A stretch of DNA of 64,000 nucleotides from Entonaema liquescens (Eukaryota > Ascomycota > Sordariomycetes > Xylariales > Xylariaceae): assembly GCA_902805475.1 (NCBI GenBank), contig CADCSX010000012.1, forward strand, positions 1,240,001 through 1,304,000, written 5' to 3'. Below the pieces are notes generated by a model that had not been told where the DNA came from, did no database searches, and saw nothing but the letters and a program-made list of their open reading frames with translations. How positions within the stretch are numbered: position 1 is the stretch's first letter; each line of letters starts with the position of its first letter. A program made the translations under genes and the position numbers. Positions 33,001-45,928 of this stretch are shown one piece after another.

Positions 33001-34520
33001 CTTGATTAGCCTCAAAACTACTCGAATGATCCTTCAATATTGAGTAACGAGCTATGTATACCCACGTTACACCATGACTTTCTTGTGTATTGATTTGTTG
33101 GCCCAAGTATCACAACTGCAAATGTTGGGTCAAGGGTAACACATGACTGTTATATCAAAGTGAACTTTTATTCTTCCCCCTTCGTCGACTACTCTTCTGC
33201 CTTGAGCGTCCTTGATTTAATACATCCTTTTCCGTATGTAGTCTTACGGCGTATGTATGCTTTCAAATGCGAGAAATGGGGGGTATAGTACAGGGTATTC
33301 TTATAAACAATAGACATGAAACTGAGACTTTGTGACCAACTGTAAGTCCTGAACAAAAAAGGAGCCGCAATATGTAGTTAATCCAAACAGGCAGATAAAT
33401 CATTCAATGCAAAAACCAGGATATCCAAAATCTCATCACCGTGCCCGCCTTCCAAATGCTTTGAGGCCGTTCAAGACATGCATATCAAAAATCAAAACGC
33501 CAGCCAGGATGCTGCCCAATCCCAACCAATATCGGGCTATCTAGTAAACTGGATGTAGATCTTCAGTCGAAGGTCGGAAATATTGTAAAAGTCGCGATGG
33601 TACCGATGTCAAGTAACAAAATAACTCGCTATTGCGAATAAACTGGGCCATTGTCAAGGGGAATCATGGTGTAAGATAACGCTCTCCCAAGAGCAAGTTA
33701 TCGAAGCCTCGTTCGAGGTGGGTTAACAGAAAATAACTCCCGGATCGAGTAAGTCTGAGGCCATTTAGTTGAGGAGGTTTGAAGGTAGGTTCATCGCCTT
33801 TCCCGCCAACCGATTAATATCTCGATAAAGGGGTTCGATGCCCTTTCACATCCTCCGTGGCGTGAACGTGTCGCGCAATGGGACCGGAAAATTAATGCAA
33901 GTTGGCTGAAAATGGCCACCAGCCCTTGATGCCAAATTCGAAATAGCGATATGGCGCAATTGTATCGTATGAGTGTTGCAAGTCGATGCTTCCAACTCCC
34001 TAAATTAGCACCAAAATCGATATCATTGCTCAAATTTCTCCAATGAGCATCGCATCACCCCTTTCCAAGGTTGACAAGCCTAATGCGAACGCCACCAGGC
34101 CTTAGACAACTCCGCTTGAGACGTATCCATTAATATTAGGCACTATTTTCTTTTCGCGTTTGCCAATTAAACCGGCCAAAACAAGCTCTTAGTTGCATAG
34201 ATATTTCGTCGGTAAAGCTATTCGACTCGAGTGAATTTAGACTTTTATACACGTGTATGGGGTCTCCTATGTATTAGATATATGAGTATTATAGTCATTA
34301 CTAGGGGCATATGATAGGATAATGTCAACTGAATAGGCAGCGTAATGTTTATGATATTTATGTGCAGTGAAAAGTAAGGACAAGCGATAGGGCGACTATT
34401 AGAGGGCAAATACATACGAGTCTGTCTGCCATGGGCGGCAAAGAATATCACGAGGCAAATCGTGATGTTGCCAGGATGGCATAGTGCCATTAGGTGCTCG
34501 TTTGATATCAGGCATGGGGA

Positions 34521-36216
34521 TCATTGGGGAGGACGACTTGTTGGAGGTGGCGGTTGTCGCGGATAGTCGTCATACGAAAACCTCATCCTCTTAGAGGATA
34601 AGCCAGGGAGTAGCTCGGGAGATGGATGGCTAAGCTTCGTGGTACGCGGTGAGACTGGCGTACTTGAGGCGCTCCTAGGTCTCCCAAAATCTATTGCAAC
34701 CGAGTGCGACCCAAGTGACCTGGATAATTCGTGTTCAGCCGATGAAGCCACCGGAGATGTATTGTGACCACCACGAGGACTATGTTCGAGGTCAGCACAT
34801 GAAAACGCAACACCTTCCTCGACAATACTAATTCCCTAGACTTACGCATTCTTGAATTTGCAGACCCTGCCGAACTTTTCACACTGGACACATCGAGGAT
34901 AATCGGGATCGCACTTTATCTTCTTCTCCCGGCACGTGAGACAAGCTATCGCAAGTCGCTTTCTTGGCTTCCCAGCCTTCGTGACTCCCCAGTGGGCATT
35001 AACCGGCTCTCCATCAATAACCGTCTTGCAGTGAGTCCCATCGTCATAGAAATAACATAGCCCCTCACCGGGGACCTCAGCCTGCTTCACAAATCGGGGT
35101 AAGAAGTGCGTTCCCGTCCAGATCTTGGGACCTAAGCCATCCTTCACTGGCACACCTTCAGGTGCAACTGCACTCGCCAGGGTCGGCGACTGACTTGACG
35201 GGTCTAGACGCCTTTGACCTTCCCTCTTGAACACTGGGCTTGATTCATAGCCATATCGCTGGGTTAGGGGAGGGAGTGGCACACGCTCACTGGCCGGTCT
35301 ATAAGGGGGGCTTGGCGGCTGGGATTCGAACACGTACTCCCGTCTTGAATCTGCCCACCTTCCAGACGGAACAGGTTCGGCCTGCGGTACACGATGCAAA
35401 TGCTCATACTCGTGCGTGGGAGACCTTAGCGGTCCAGGAAACTGAGAAGCGACTGAAGGCAGCGTTGGCCGCTCCGCTTCCGGCCTCGGCTCATAGACGC
35501 TGCGAGGCTGGCTCAAGGAAGGAGATACGTTTGGAAAATAAGACGAACTTCTCGAGTGCGGCCTATCCAGAGGGGAGTGCGCACTATGAAGTGGGCTGGG
35601 TCGATCCGGGAGAGGAGAAAGCGTTGGACGGACATGATGGTGAGGAGGGCCGAACAAGCTACTTATAGGCGGGAGTTGCTGTCGGGGTGCACTATTAATA
35701 TCCCTTCGCGCTCGACCGTCCTCAAAATCTCTGGTAGCCGGCATATCTGAACGGGTGCTTGGTTCATAGTTAGACATGGGAGGAGAAATAGGTGCAGGAG
35801 GAGTCCAAGCTGGTTCTTCAAGAATCTTGGGAGTGAGAGTGGATGAGCTCGGGCTGACCAGACCAGGAGGTGTATTAGGAATGGCGGATGGATGATGAAG
35901 TTCTAATCTGACTTGTATCCCCATTGAGATCGAATGCGAGGTTAGACAATTCCTTACAACATATCAAGCTCAAAATTAGTAGCTGTTTGTATGTTCCTAG
36001 GTAAAGCTATGAAACCAAGAAAAGGACGGCGTAGATTAGAGATACACGCCGAGTTAGTTCAGTGTTTTGGGTATCTGCCGGATAAAGGTCGTCCAGCGGC
36101 GCAGTTCGCAAGTACACACGCCCACCCTCTGAGCTGTAAGTCGTCGAGCCGAGTTGCTGAGAGTGGCCAGAATTTCCGGATAATTGGCCGTTAAGATTCA
36201 GCGTGCTGCTGTCCAA
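34521..36216 (-). CDS. Zn2Cys6 binuclear cluster transcription factor
   Basis: Proposed exons are 36216-36048, 35902-34846 and 34779-34521, giving 494 aa. The middle is a long Pro/Ser/Arg-rich disordered region. Near the C-terminus is a conserved block (GEGLCYFYDDGTHCKTVIDG, WGVTKAGKPRKR) directly before a perfect zinc cluster with spacing C-x2-C-x6-C-x6-C-x2-C-x6-C (Cys377, 380, 387, 394, 397, 404; CLTCREKKIKC, then CVQCEKFGRVC). The protein ends about 90 residues later without the large fungal_trans regulatory domain, so it is an unusual layout with the DNA-binding domain late in the chain. The first exon (MDSSTLNLNGQLSG...) joins in phase by a 145-nt intron; without it the start would be ATG 35924 and the protein 445 aa. 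The family name is not known to me. The gene sits alone in a desert. Confidence 0.85.
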
Positions 36217-37933
36217 TCCCGAGTGTTTTCTAATAGTCTATTAGGAATGCTGAAAGCGGTCTACGTGGTCGTCGACTAGATCAGATGGCGAGCAGTGTCA
36301 GATTCTATAAGCTGACACAGGCGAAGGGATAATAGAGTCCCGACTCGCGTGATAGTCAAATTTAGCCAATGTACGAGATATGTAAGTGAACCTGTAGTGA
36401 GCGCTCGTAATGTTGAGGAAGTATTATCGAAACATGTGCCCCAGCGTCAGTGAGTTAATATGGACGTGTTCGATGAGGAAATATGATTCGAGAGGGCAAG
36501 ACAATTAGGTATTGGAAGAGAGTGAGGGATTGGGAGGATGAGGTATTGTATGTATCCCGTAACTAGACTTGTCACACAACTGGCTTTCAATGTTGTTACT
36601 GAAGTCTGGGGTCACCTTGCTGAAAAAAAGAATACCTAGGAGATGTAGGAATAGGTAATAATAATATGTAGGTACGTCCCAAGGTCCCAAGATCCCAAGC
36701 GACTACCAAGCGACTACTTCAAGCGACTGCCTCCATGCTCCATGTAGTATGTACTAAAACCTAGACCTCCATGGCCACTGCCCCATGGCCCATAGCCCAT
36801 GGTAAGTACAACGGACGACTTGGTAACGGTTACCCCCTTGTCACAAATTCCGCGAGGTGCTCTTTCCACTTACGATTTTGCGACAGCTAAAAGAGCTAGG
36901 TATCGGCTCCGACGGCATGGCGTTGGTGCTCGTCCCGCGGAAAGCACGAAAGCACGTACCTAGTTGACTTACTTACATTTGATGTATGTATGTAATTGTA
37001 ATGAGCAAATTGGCCCGAGTATGCCTAACCTAGCCGGACATAACCTAGCCCTGCTAAGTTCTGATCGTATAGACAAGTACAGATATGGGGCAGCGGCTCG
37101 GGTAGAGGATGTAGGTATGTGTGTACATACGGTACCGCTAACTATTACTACGTAGTATGTATTGTACTCGGTAAAGGGAATAAGTGAGATCAGGGTCAAG
37201 GTCAAGGTCAGGGCTAGGAGGAGGCTAGTCATTACGGGGTTACGCCGATATAGAACTAAAAGGGATACCTGGAGATCATAGATCATAAGGCGAGAAATAC
37301 CCCCGTACACTACCGTAAGTAGATTGATTGTATGTATGTAAGGTATGTAAGGTATGTATAAAAGTATGCATGTATGGTTGTGGTTGTGATGATGGGTGAT
37401 GGGTTATGGGTTATGGGTTGCTGATTATGGATTACCTATGGATTGTGGGAAGAGACATGATGTTGACTTTTGATGTGGGTCGGTACATTCTTAGTCTAAC
37501 GGAGCTGATCAACAAATACAGCCAAGATACCTGGGTACCTATAGTATGTATCCTCGTTAGTGTTGCCCGTGCTTGCCCCATGTAAGCATTGCAACTTGCG
37601 AAATACGGTCGAGGGTACGTACCTGTGCTTCCCCCATAGCTCCTGGGCAGTTAGCTCGATTTACCGAAGTGCGCGTTTGTCAACCTATCATCAAAGTTGC
37701 ATGCTTGTGAAACGTGCTATATGTATATGGGGTAATTAGGAAGCGTAAGCGAGGGGGTACCGTCGTAATGAACAAGAATCCCAAGAGAACCGTCATTCAT
37801 ATACCCATGGTTCACCTGAAAAGCTTCCCCTACTGTTTACGCATTCTAGAAACAATTCAGCGAAATAGCGATCCAACAAGGAAAATAGAGGTCGCCGACG
37901 TTGTTACCCACAAACTTACATAGTACAAACAAC

Positions 37934-37959
<26 letters not shown>
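37934..37959. repeat. Poly-A run of 26 nt
   Basis: An uninterrupted A-run in the gene-free region. No retroposon features such as a target-site duplication or an open frame are visible upstream of it. Confidence 0.85.
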
Positions 37960-37966
<7 letters not shown>

Positions 37967-40900
37967 CGACATAATCCTGGAAAAGTAAGTCAAGCCTCTT
38001 TTCACTTCTCGGGCCAAGTTTAGGCGCTTAGTCGGTTATTAGCGAGCGAGGGCGCAGTGCCCAGGTGCTGTCTAATTCAAAAGAAAGGAGGAAAAAAAAG
38101 CCAAGATTTGTATAGTAAGTCCCGGGTTCCAGACCGCGTATATGCACATACGGCTGATACATAATCTACATAAAGTAGGCGGTAGGTAATTTCGAGAGTT
38201 GCCCAACTTCTTAAGATAGTATACTCCTAATACTCCCATGACGGCTAATTGGTAACGAAAGGAGCTCGTGCGCCGGCACGTAGTACTCTAGTGTGATTCC
38301 AGTGGTCTGGGTGCACTAGTTGATAGTACTTTTCCCTTCCCTTGAATTTAGTCTCATATTACCTACCTAGTCTCTAAGCCTCTAGGTCTCTTAGTCTTTC
38401 CCCGTACTCCTTGCCCGCTTGGTACCGGCTTCATCTACCGCGTATGGAATAAGCTATCCTCGCTAGCACAGATTTAGCACACCTATAGCAGCAACAAGTC
38501 TATGTCACAAGCTATCTACTAATATTAACTATCTCCTACTATATCTAACTTACAGAAAAGGGTTAGTTAAACTTCGCGACTGCATGGTCCTTTTGCAGAC
38601 GGCACACGCTTGCAGCCGCGCACTAATATTCCAAGAAGAGCCTAATTATTATAGGTTATTAATGACTAGAGTCGAGACTCTCTCCTATTAACGCTAGCCG
38701 TCCCAAGAATCCTGACTTCCGAAGGCTAACTGCTAGCTTGAATCTATCAAGTTTGCAAGGCTTCCTTGGGCTCATAACTCATACGATCAGCACCCGAGGA
38801 AAATCTTGGATAGCTTGGAGTGCTAGGCTATCTTGGGAAACTCATTGGCGATATACAATGCAACAGTTCCCCACCAGTTTCCACATTATCAACCCTCCTC
38901 CGGCCCTTTCATTGTCGGCCGAGTGGGAGGAGCCGCTCAATGTACTGTGGTATATAGTATGCGTGTGCATGGAAGTAGGTAAATTCATCATCACTCGAGC
39001 TAACCGGACGGCATTTTGGTCTTGGCTACTCACGGGACCAGACCTCTGGGCAAAATAGTATGGTATGTATCCCACTTCATCCCCTTTAGAGCCCCCCCCG
39101 AAACTTGCATTCGCTAATATTCTCCTTGTAGGGAATGGGCTGATGGGGCTACGTAGGGAAGAGGAAGCCGGTCTTTTGTTCCATGCCCCCGCCACACATG
39201 TAATGATCGCTGCAGAAGGGCGGATGGCGTTTTTTTTTAAGCCTTGCTGAACTTGTCGCGCGTCACTTTGCACCACCGTTCATGTTATAAACAATTGTCG
39301 CAGACATGCCGACCCCCATCGACGCGGGAAGAAGGTATCTAGCATTTGACGGTTACAGTGCTAGTTCGGCGGTATTCGTAGATCGTTGGACATGCCGGCA
39401 TCGAGTCCGGCCGAAAAGTCCGGAGAACCAGCAGCCAGGGAAGAAATCAAAAGCCGATGACATGTGGAGAGACAATACCCCTCCAATAATAACACAATGG
39501 CATGGGCTTGGCTACGTATCTTAGAACTAGAGGCTGCCCAACTGCGACCGGCAATTGTTTTCTATCACCGGCAGCTAAGTCGCAAACTAAAATTATCATG
39601 CAAGGGTATCAATCTATCGACTCGTCAATAACTCGAGTTTATGGTAATTAAGCACATGTTGTGTCGCCTTCCCGTACGGCACATTTTGCATGTACTACTT
39701 GGTATAAAAAAAAAATTAAAAAAAAAACGAGTTGGGAGCCTCATAAATCAGCTCTATTGACAGCTCACGGTCGGTTCCATTGGTCTATCCGCGAGTCTGC
39801 GATGGGGCTTAAGTGGAAAACCTAACGGAGGAGACAGCCGAACATGTTCGCCACCAAATCGCGCCCTCGGCGGAAGCACGGATGGGGCACAAGCTGAATT
39901 AGTCTACCCCAGCTCGCTACGATTTCTCAAGACTGAAAGCGCCCTCCTACTCCACGGCATACATGGTGTTGCTCTGTATGTATGTAGTTCATTTCATGCT
40001 CCCTAGATATCAACCAGACCATAGACTGGTGATCCTATTGACTCGATCCAGCTGATTGGGTTAAAGCAATCAACATTTCGGCGTTTCTTCTAGTGGCCAC
40101 AATGTCCATGTGACCAACCCGACCGCCGGAGGAATTTTTCTTTATGACCTATCGCAATGCCAGCAAACCTGGTGGCACTCGGTCAGACTAGGGGATGCAA
40201 CGCGAGAGCCCTCAAAAGTTCTTCCTCATACGACAATCCAAGAATGGACGCTTGCAGGTCATCATCTCCTAAATGCGTGGTCAAATCAAAGTTAGCGTGG
40301 CAATTCAGAAACCGGGCAAGCCACGAGCCTATCTGGCGTCGATTTCCAACCGTCAGATTGAGTCGATGGCGGGCCTAGCTTCATTGCTAAGGGTTAGGGA
40401 GGTTCATCTTAGTGATCTATCTAGTGTCGAAGATCAAGCCACGTCTCATCATCCCGTCCAGCCCATGCAGCTCCTCCACTGCGTCATGCCCATGTCGAAC
40501 AGGATACGTACAGATTAGCGAAATGACCCTCGTGGCTCAGTAATCCTCAGTGCCGAATTTTTACTGGGCTTGGCTGGTCTGATGCATACGGTATACTATG
40601 ATCGACGCCCCCCGGACGTAAGGGCCATCGCTTCCTGCCCGCAAGAGCAAGGTTCTGTCGCGGAATTGTCAAGGATGATTGCCCCCCTGAGTGAGCTTTG
40701 GGCTAGTACTCCTTGGCCTGTCATTGTATATTAAGTGTTTTTCAGTTGGAAAATGCTAAGGCCGAGGTTGTGTCACCCGTAACACATAGAAACAGAATAA
40801 TTGCGGCTCAAGTATCTTGACCCTTTTCAGAAAGCAAACATGGATCTTGGCTGCCATCATCCATCATCACGATCCCATGTCCGACGCGAGTTGAGTACTA

Positions 40901-41047
40901 CCGAGTAAAACTAACTTCTTACTCATCTCTTAATAGATCCTATTGCCATTCAGGGAGGCGTTCAGGGGCCAATTAACAATACTATCCTGGCGAACAATAG
41001 TAGGGCGTCTAGGCAATCCTTCCGCAAGGTCTCACAGAAATCCCAAT

Positions 41048-41071
41048 GTGTAAGCGTGTAAGCGTGTAAGC
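41048..41071. repeat. Three perfect copies of GTGTAAGC
   Basis: Three adjacent 8-nt units in the gene-free region. Confidence 0.9.
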
Positions 41072-42035
41072 GAGAGAGGCGACACAGCTGGGCTGAAAAT
41101 GGCGCGGGTTGGCGTTGTAATGTTGGAAGTTGTAAGTTGAAGGAGAGAGAAAGTGGATTGAACTAAACTTAGAGACTAGACCAAAAATGAGAAAAATGGT
41201 CTATGTAAAATCATCTGAAGTGAGAACAACGAAAAGGGTGCCGTCGGCATTTGCACAATTGTTCCCCCTATGATCCGTGCCCCGGTGTCCCGTGTGCCCT
41301 GGGATCTTGGACGGACGCTAGTTTAAACGATGAGGTTTAGTGTAGCGTGGTTAGTGTATGTAAAAAAGAGTTGGTGCCTGGAGAAGGAAGAGCCCGGGTC
41401 CGGACTTATCTTCCCTTGACGTTCGCAATAAAACCCACCTGTTAAGAACTGAGGATCGGCTGTTAGACAGGGCCATGTGGCTGGGTCGCACTCAGCTCCA
41501 GCTTCCTTCGCGGCTGCAGATGCTTGCCGAGCGGCGCCATGTGCCCTGTGCGTCTAAGTACCTTATAAGTATATAAGTACCTAATATTATTTTTTTGTAG
41601 GTAGCTTATCGGAGGTATTTTATGTACGTACTCGATAGCTTAGCTATCTAGGTAGGTACATCTATCATACTAATTCCTTGCCCCATGTGCTCAGCTAGCT
41701 CGCTAATGGGATTCCATGTACTTGATGCCGAAGTGACATGATTTTCGCATTGGAATTGGATCCTTTTCTCGGTAGTCGCCAATGCGACTAATTGCTAATG
41801 GGGACTATTGAGTAAGGGATTACCTGCTATGGAGCTCAAATGGGCCGAGTAGGTGAGCAGATCGTGACCGAAATTTTTTATTTTATTTTATTTCAGTTTC
41901 TCGAGTACAACGTAGTACGTACTATAGGTGGTATAATCAGATAAGAAGTGGGTGAGATCGGTAAATCAGCAGAGCTCGGACCAATAGAAGCTTGATTTAT
42001 CGGCTTCTAGAAGCTTATAACCGTTCGACGGACCG

Positions 42036-42130
42036 GAGCAGCCCGGGATGCGAACCCGAAGAAGCAGGGGTCTAGGTACTCTCACTTTCCTCTTCAGGGC
42101 CTAACCCCGATGCTCTACCAATAGCCTTCC
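42036..42130 (-). pseudogene. tRNA-like relic
   Basis: On the minus strand an A-box-like segment (GGCTATTGGTAGAGC, 42126-42112) is followed about 50 nt later by a B-box-like T-arm (TCGGGTTCGCATCCCGG, about 42059-42043). Between them is a possible anticodon stem GGGGT/ACCCC. The acceptor ends do not pair (GGGAAGG against GCTGCTC) and the D-stem is one base short. I read it as a decayed tRNA gene, but chance resemblance is possible. Confidence 0.35.
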
Positions 42131-42853
42131 CAATAAACCGGATCAACACGCCCCAGACAAAAAATCCTCCCTCACCTTTTTTTCCACCTTTAGGTCATGT
42201 ACAAATCCATGCCAACCATGCCAACCACGCCAACCGTGGGCCAAAACCCTTGCCCACATTACCCAGCTAATAACCCAGCTACCGACCCCCGAACTGTTTT
42301 CTGCTTGGCTACTTAGCTTGCTTAGTTACGCGCTGACATATTATTACATACATCATCATGTTAGGAGCCGCTGCAACGTATCAGTCGGGGTTGTTGGCAC
42401 ACTCCGTGCCCGTTAGAAGCCGAGTCGCTTCTGATCCCGTACTCACATACGTAATCTTATGATTGTCAATTTCTTAATGTTGCGCCGGACCCGATCTACC
42501 TCGGCAGTCACCTGCGAGCAACCAGTTTCTGCCCAGTCTGCTAGTAATTTTTACTGCTGACATCTAACCAGCCCAGACAGCCCACTCAACTTGACTCGAC
42601 TCGTCCGCCAAGACATTTTATGATTCATAGCAAGCAACCCACAGGGGGAATACTAGTTGACAGACGAGTTAACTGCGCTGCGCCGTGTTAATACATGCAC
42701 GAGGGAAAATCCTTCATGCCGGCCACGTTCTGTGGCGCTCTACGGAGTGTCGTATTGGACTCGTCCCATTCATCCAAATGGCGCCGGATTCTGCGATATT
42801 ACAACGGGGTCGTTCCCGCTTCGCATATAATATACGCCTATCTATCTGTGTAC

Positions 42854-42869
42854 TATGTACGCGTACATA
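42854..42869. promoter_or_regulatory. 16-bp perfect palindrome centred on ACGCGT
   Basis: TATGTACGCGTACATA is self-complementary over 16 bases. Its centre is an MluI cell-cycle box and also fits the APSES (StuA-type) consensus WCGCGWNM. It lies about 6.6 kb upstream of the Zn2Cys6 gene, so any role is speculative. Confidence 0.3.
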
Positions 42870-45800
42870 ATATCTTTATGTATAAGATAGGCTCAGCGAC
42901 CAGCAATGAATAAATAGCGAGCAGCGAAGCAGCAAGTAGCAAAGAGACAAGAGGCGGGCGCCCGCGGGGTGAACTCCTCGGTGTCTATTTTTAGCTCATG
43001 CGAGGTATGGAACATAATATATTATAAGACGGGTATATTATGGTGAATGGTAACGGTTTTTTTTGGCTCTAATCTGCCCACAGCGCAACCGGGTAGATAC
43101 AGGAAATCCTACCGAATGACAAGGTAGGTTTTTTAAGTAAAGTGTCCGAGAAGAGTCTAGAGGAGTCCACAAGTCGACAACAATCCCAATCTCTCGCGGT
43201 GGGCTCCGGATCTTTATTTTCTTACGACATCCAGATCCGCAAGGTCAGCAAAATATACCGACGCTACATACATTGGGTACTCACACGACCAAGCCTCACG
43301 AGATCTCGTTGTGTCGCGCAGCCGCATAGGATCATGTGTTGAGATCAGGGCTGATCCAACAAAAGAGTCGGCACGCGATGTGTGGAATCCAACATTACCC
43401 TTCCTGTGTATTATTTCTTTTTCCCCCTACCCTGTAGGATTTAGGAGGATTGTGCGATTGTGCGGCACAAGAGCCATTGTCTGCATCTTCGGCCCGGCCC
43501 CATTGATCTACAACTTAGACTAACCTCGGATGTTGTGCATACGCTACTTATTATGAAGAATCACCGCTCCATGTTATGCTCCGTGCTTTCATATTATGGG
43601 TGTTGCATAATATGTCTGGACCCTTCTTAATTTGAATAGCATATCCGAAGTCAATAACACTAAAAACCCACATACCGGATACGCTTCTGGGCTCTTAATT
43701 TAACGAGGTTGCGTTTACCTGAACGAATGCCGACGGCCCTGAAGCACGTAATATGAAGGTTACTATCTAACGTCCCGGCCGCGCATAATACACCTCATCT
43801 GGATACATACCGGTGCTACACGCTCACCTCCTATCACATTCGGTTCGCTGCCCCTCGACGCCGGCAATATCTTGCGGGAAATAGGCTGTTATCCTAAGCT
43901 GCTTACGGCATAAGCCACGGCGGAAACAACCCTGTCAAAACAGAGGCTGAAGAAGCTCTTACTGCTCTTATTGACGTTCATCTTGAACGCCGATTTAATT
44001 TGATATAATATTTCGCTGAATAGTACCAACTTCACATGATCTGGTCTACCTTGCACGCTAGAACCAGGTAGAATAGCATTTTCTCAGAGGCAACCAACAT
44101 CGTGAACAAGGGGTACGCTTTATGAGACATCCCCCGGAGTAGGGGGAAGCTGCAGGAGCAATACCGATGCAATTTCATCTTGCAGCCGAGTCCAGAACAA
44201 GCGGCCGAGGCTTGGGGGTTCAAGGGGCGCCCCACGATTTTAAGTAGCTCGCATGACAAGCAGACACGTCCCTGCAGAGAAGAAAACCCAGGAGGGACAG
44301 GTCTCCCGCAATTAGTTAGTCAACCAAGCCGGCATTCGTTTAAATGATATCGTGTCGATATCGTATTCGTACAGTACGAGCGGTTCAGAGCGACTAATGC
44401 CGTGGCTCTCGGAGAGGGAGAGTAGTGCCGGCCGGGTTTCGGGACCCAACCATGCACGAAGAGTTAATACCCTTTTTTTTCTCTTTTCTATTTTATGTTT
44501 GAGACAGCAAGAACCCGGCATAATAAACTGGTAATAAGACCCGGGTTGGGGCGATCAGCACGTGCGAAGATCTCGTCAACGGCTCTACCTCCCATAGGGT
44601 AAGCCACAGGGAACATAGACAGGGACGCCCATTCGTCGGTCGTCGTATGTGCCTTTTCAGCTTCTCTGCAATGAGGAGACCGAACCTGCCAACGCCGCCC
44701 GCCTCACTCCTTGGGGTTGCAACTGTGGCGTCATTGAGCAGTATTGATCAACACTCGCATCGCACTCGCTAGGAAGGTCGAAATTTCGCGCCCCTGACAG
44801 CCGGCACTCGGTCTGGGAACACCACCATGGACGTTTATTAATCCGTCTTATTTATCTCCCGATATCCCTGATGCGCGGTTACCACTATTACAACTACTAC
44901 TTCGAGACGGGATCCAAAGTGACATGTCGCGCCAGCACGTAATGAGCCGTAAGCGATCTAGTCAGTTGAGATCTTAGCGGACAAGCGAAAAGGACGAGAT
45001 CGTTTCCGGGTTCGGTAGGTATGATGAGGGAAGGATAAAATGAATGAATAAAAACTAATAATAATAATAACAACAATAAGGGCCTTTACCGGTCTAGACT
45101 AGTATACTGGGCGTTGTAGCTCCGCCTATTATATGCACACATACGGACCCTAGGTTATATATACGCGTATCATGTAATGTAGGCACGGGATGTTGGGTAG
45201 GCTTGTAATGTACCTAATGTATGAATCGTATGTATGTACTATGTAGTGCGTTGTAGTGTAGGTAGTGTATTGTAAGCGGGAAAATACACGAATCCCGTAG
45301 CCGGCGGCGCTGTACGATATACAAAGCGGAAATGTCTTAGAAGGCTTCGCGAAGCCATGGCAGGTTTCCAAAAGCGTCGTTAGACCGAAAATAATGAAAT
45401 CTGAACCGAATCGTGGGTATCTTTGGTCGTGCCATTCGGCGAAACGAGGCGAGATACCCGGCTGCAGGTCAAAGCAACGGGTGGTGGATGGTGGGTTGGT
45501 GGTAGGTGAGTGGTTCTCCTCCCTTGGGTCCCATGTTGTTATGTGCCGCAAAAACCAGGGTGACAAAAGTCCCATTCGTAGAGTAGCATTGCCGAAGACG
45601 AACCTCCGTGTTATTGTGGAATTAAACTAGATACATCACTAACATAACAGAATACATAGACATGTCACTCTTCATTAACATTGGCATCGACTGTGTATGG
45701 TATGTATTGTACCATACCTGGACACATACAGACGCACCACGACAAACTAAGACTATCTACATAGACAACACAATTACCTCATGGAGAGTGTAATTATATT

Positions 45801-45870
45801 ACATGGTATAGTCCGTAGAGAGAAGCGGGACAATACATGAAAAGTTGGGGTTCGTAGCATACATATTTGT

Positions 45871-45928
45871 ATACACACACACTTACACACACTTACACTT
45901 ACACATACACATACACTTACACACATAT
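45871..45928. repeat. ACACTT/ACACAT microsatellite
   Basis: Imperfect CA-rich repeat with ACACTT and ACACAT units in the gene-free region. Confidence 0.85.

Larger units (their letters stand above)
28592..34520. other. Gene-free region downstream of MAU2 and of the Zn2Cys6 gene
   Basis: About 5.9 kb in which I find no protein-coding or RNA gene. Both flanking genes end here, so it is 3' flank on both sides. It is rich in simple repeats: CTA and GT runs at 28791-28845, GTA at 29138-29156, A-runs at 29690-29708 and 29994-30047, TACCTAACTACC units near 31066-31096, and GGTGGAAG units near 32770-32800. Open frames stay under about 135 codons and overlap on both strands. An unspliced noncoding transcript cannot be excluded. 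Confidence 0.6.

Noticed and set aside
35325..35345. GTGTTCGAATCCC B-box-like match
   Set aside because: Lies inside the Zn2Cys6 coding exon and has no tRNA fold.
38842..39276. 144-codon open frame on the minus strand in the desert
   Set aside because: No motif, no splice context, overlapped by a 106-codon frame on the other strand; length is plausible by chance in 11.6 kb over six frames.
45150..45575. 141-codon minus-strand frame
   Set aside because: Its C-terminal part is translated TACAC-type repeat (Tyr/Thr/Ile runs); no recognisable domain.
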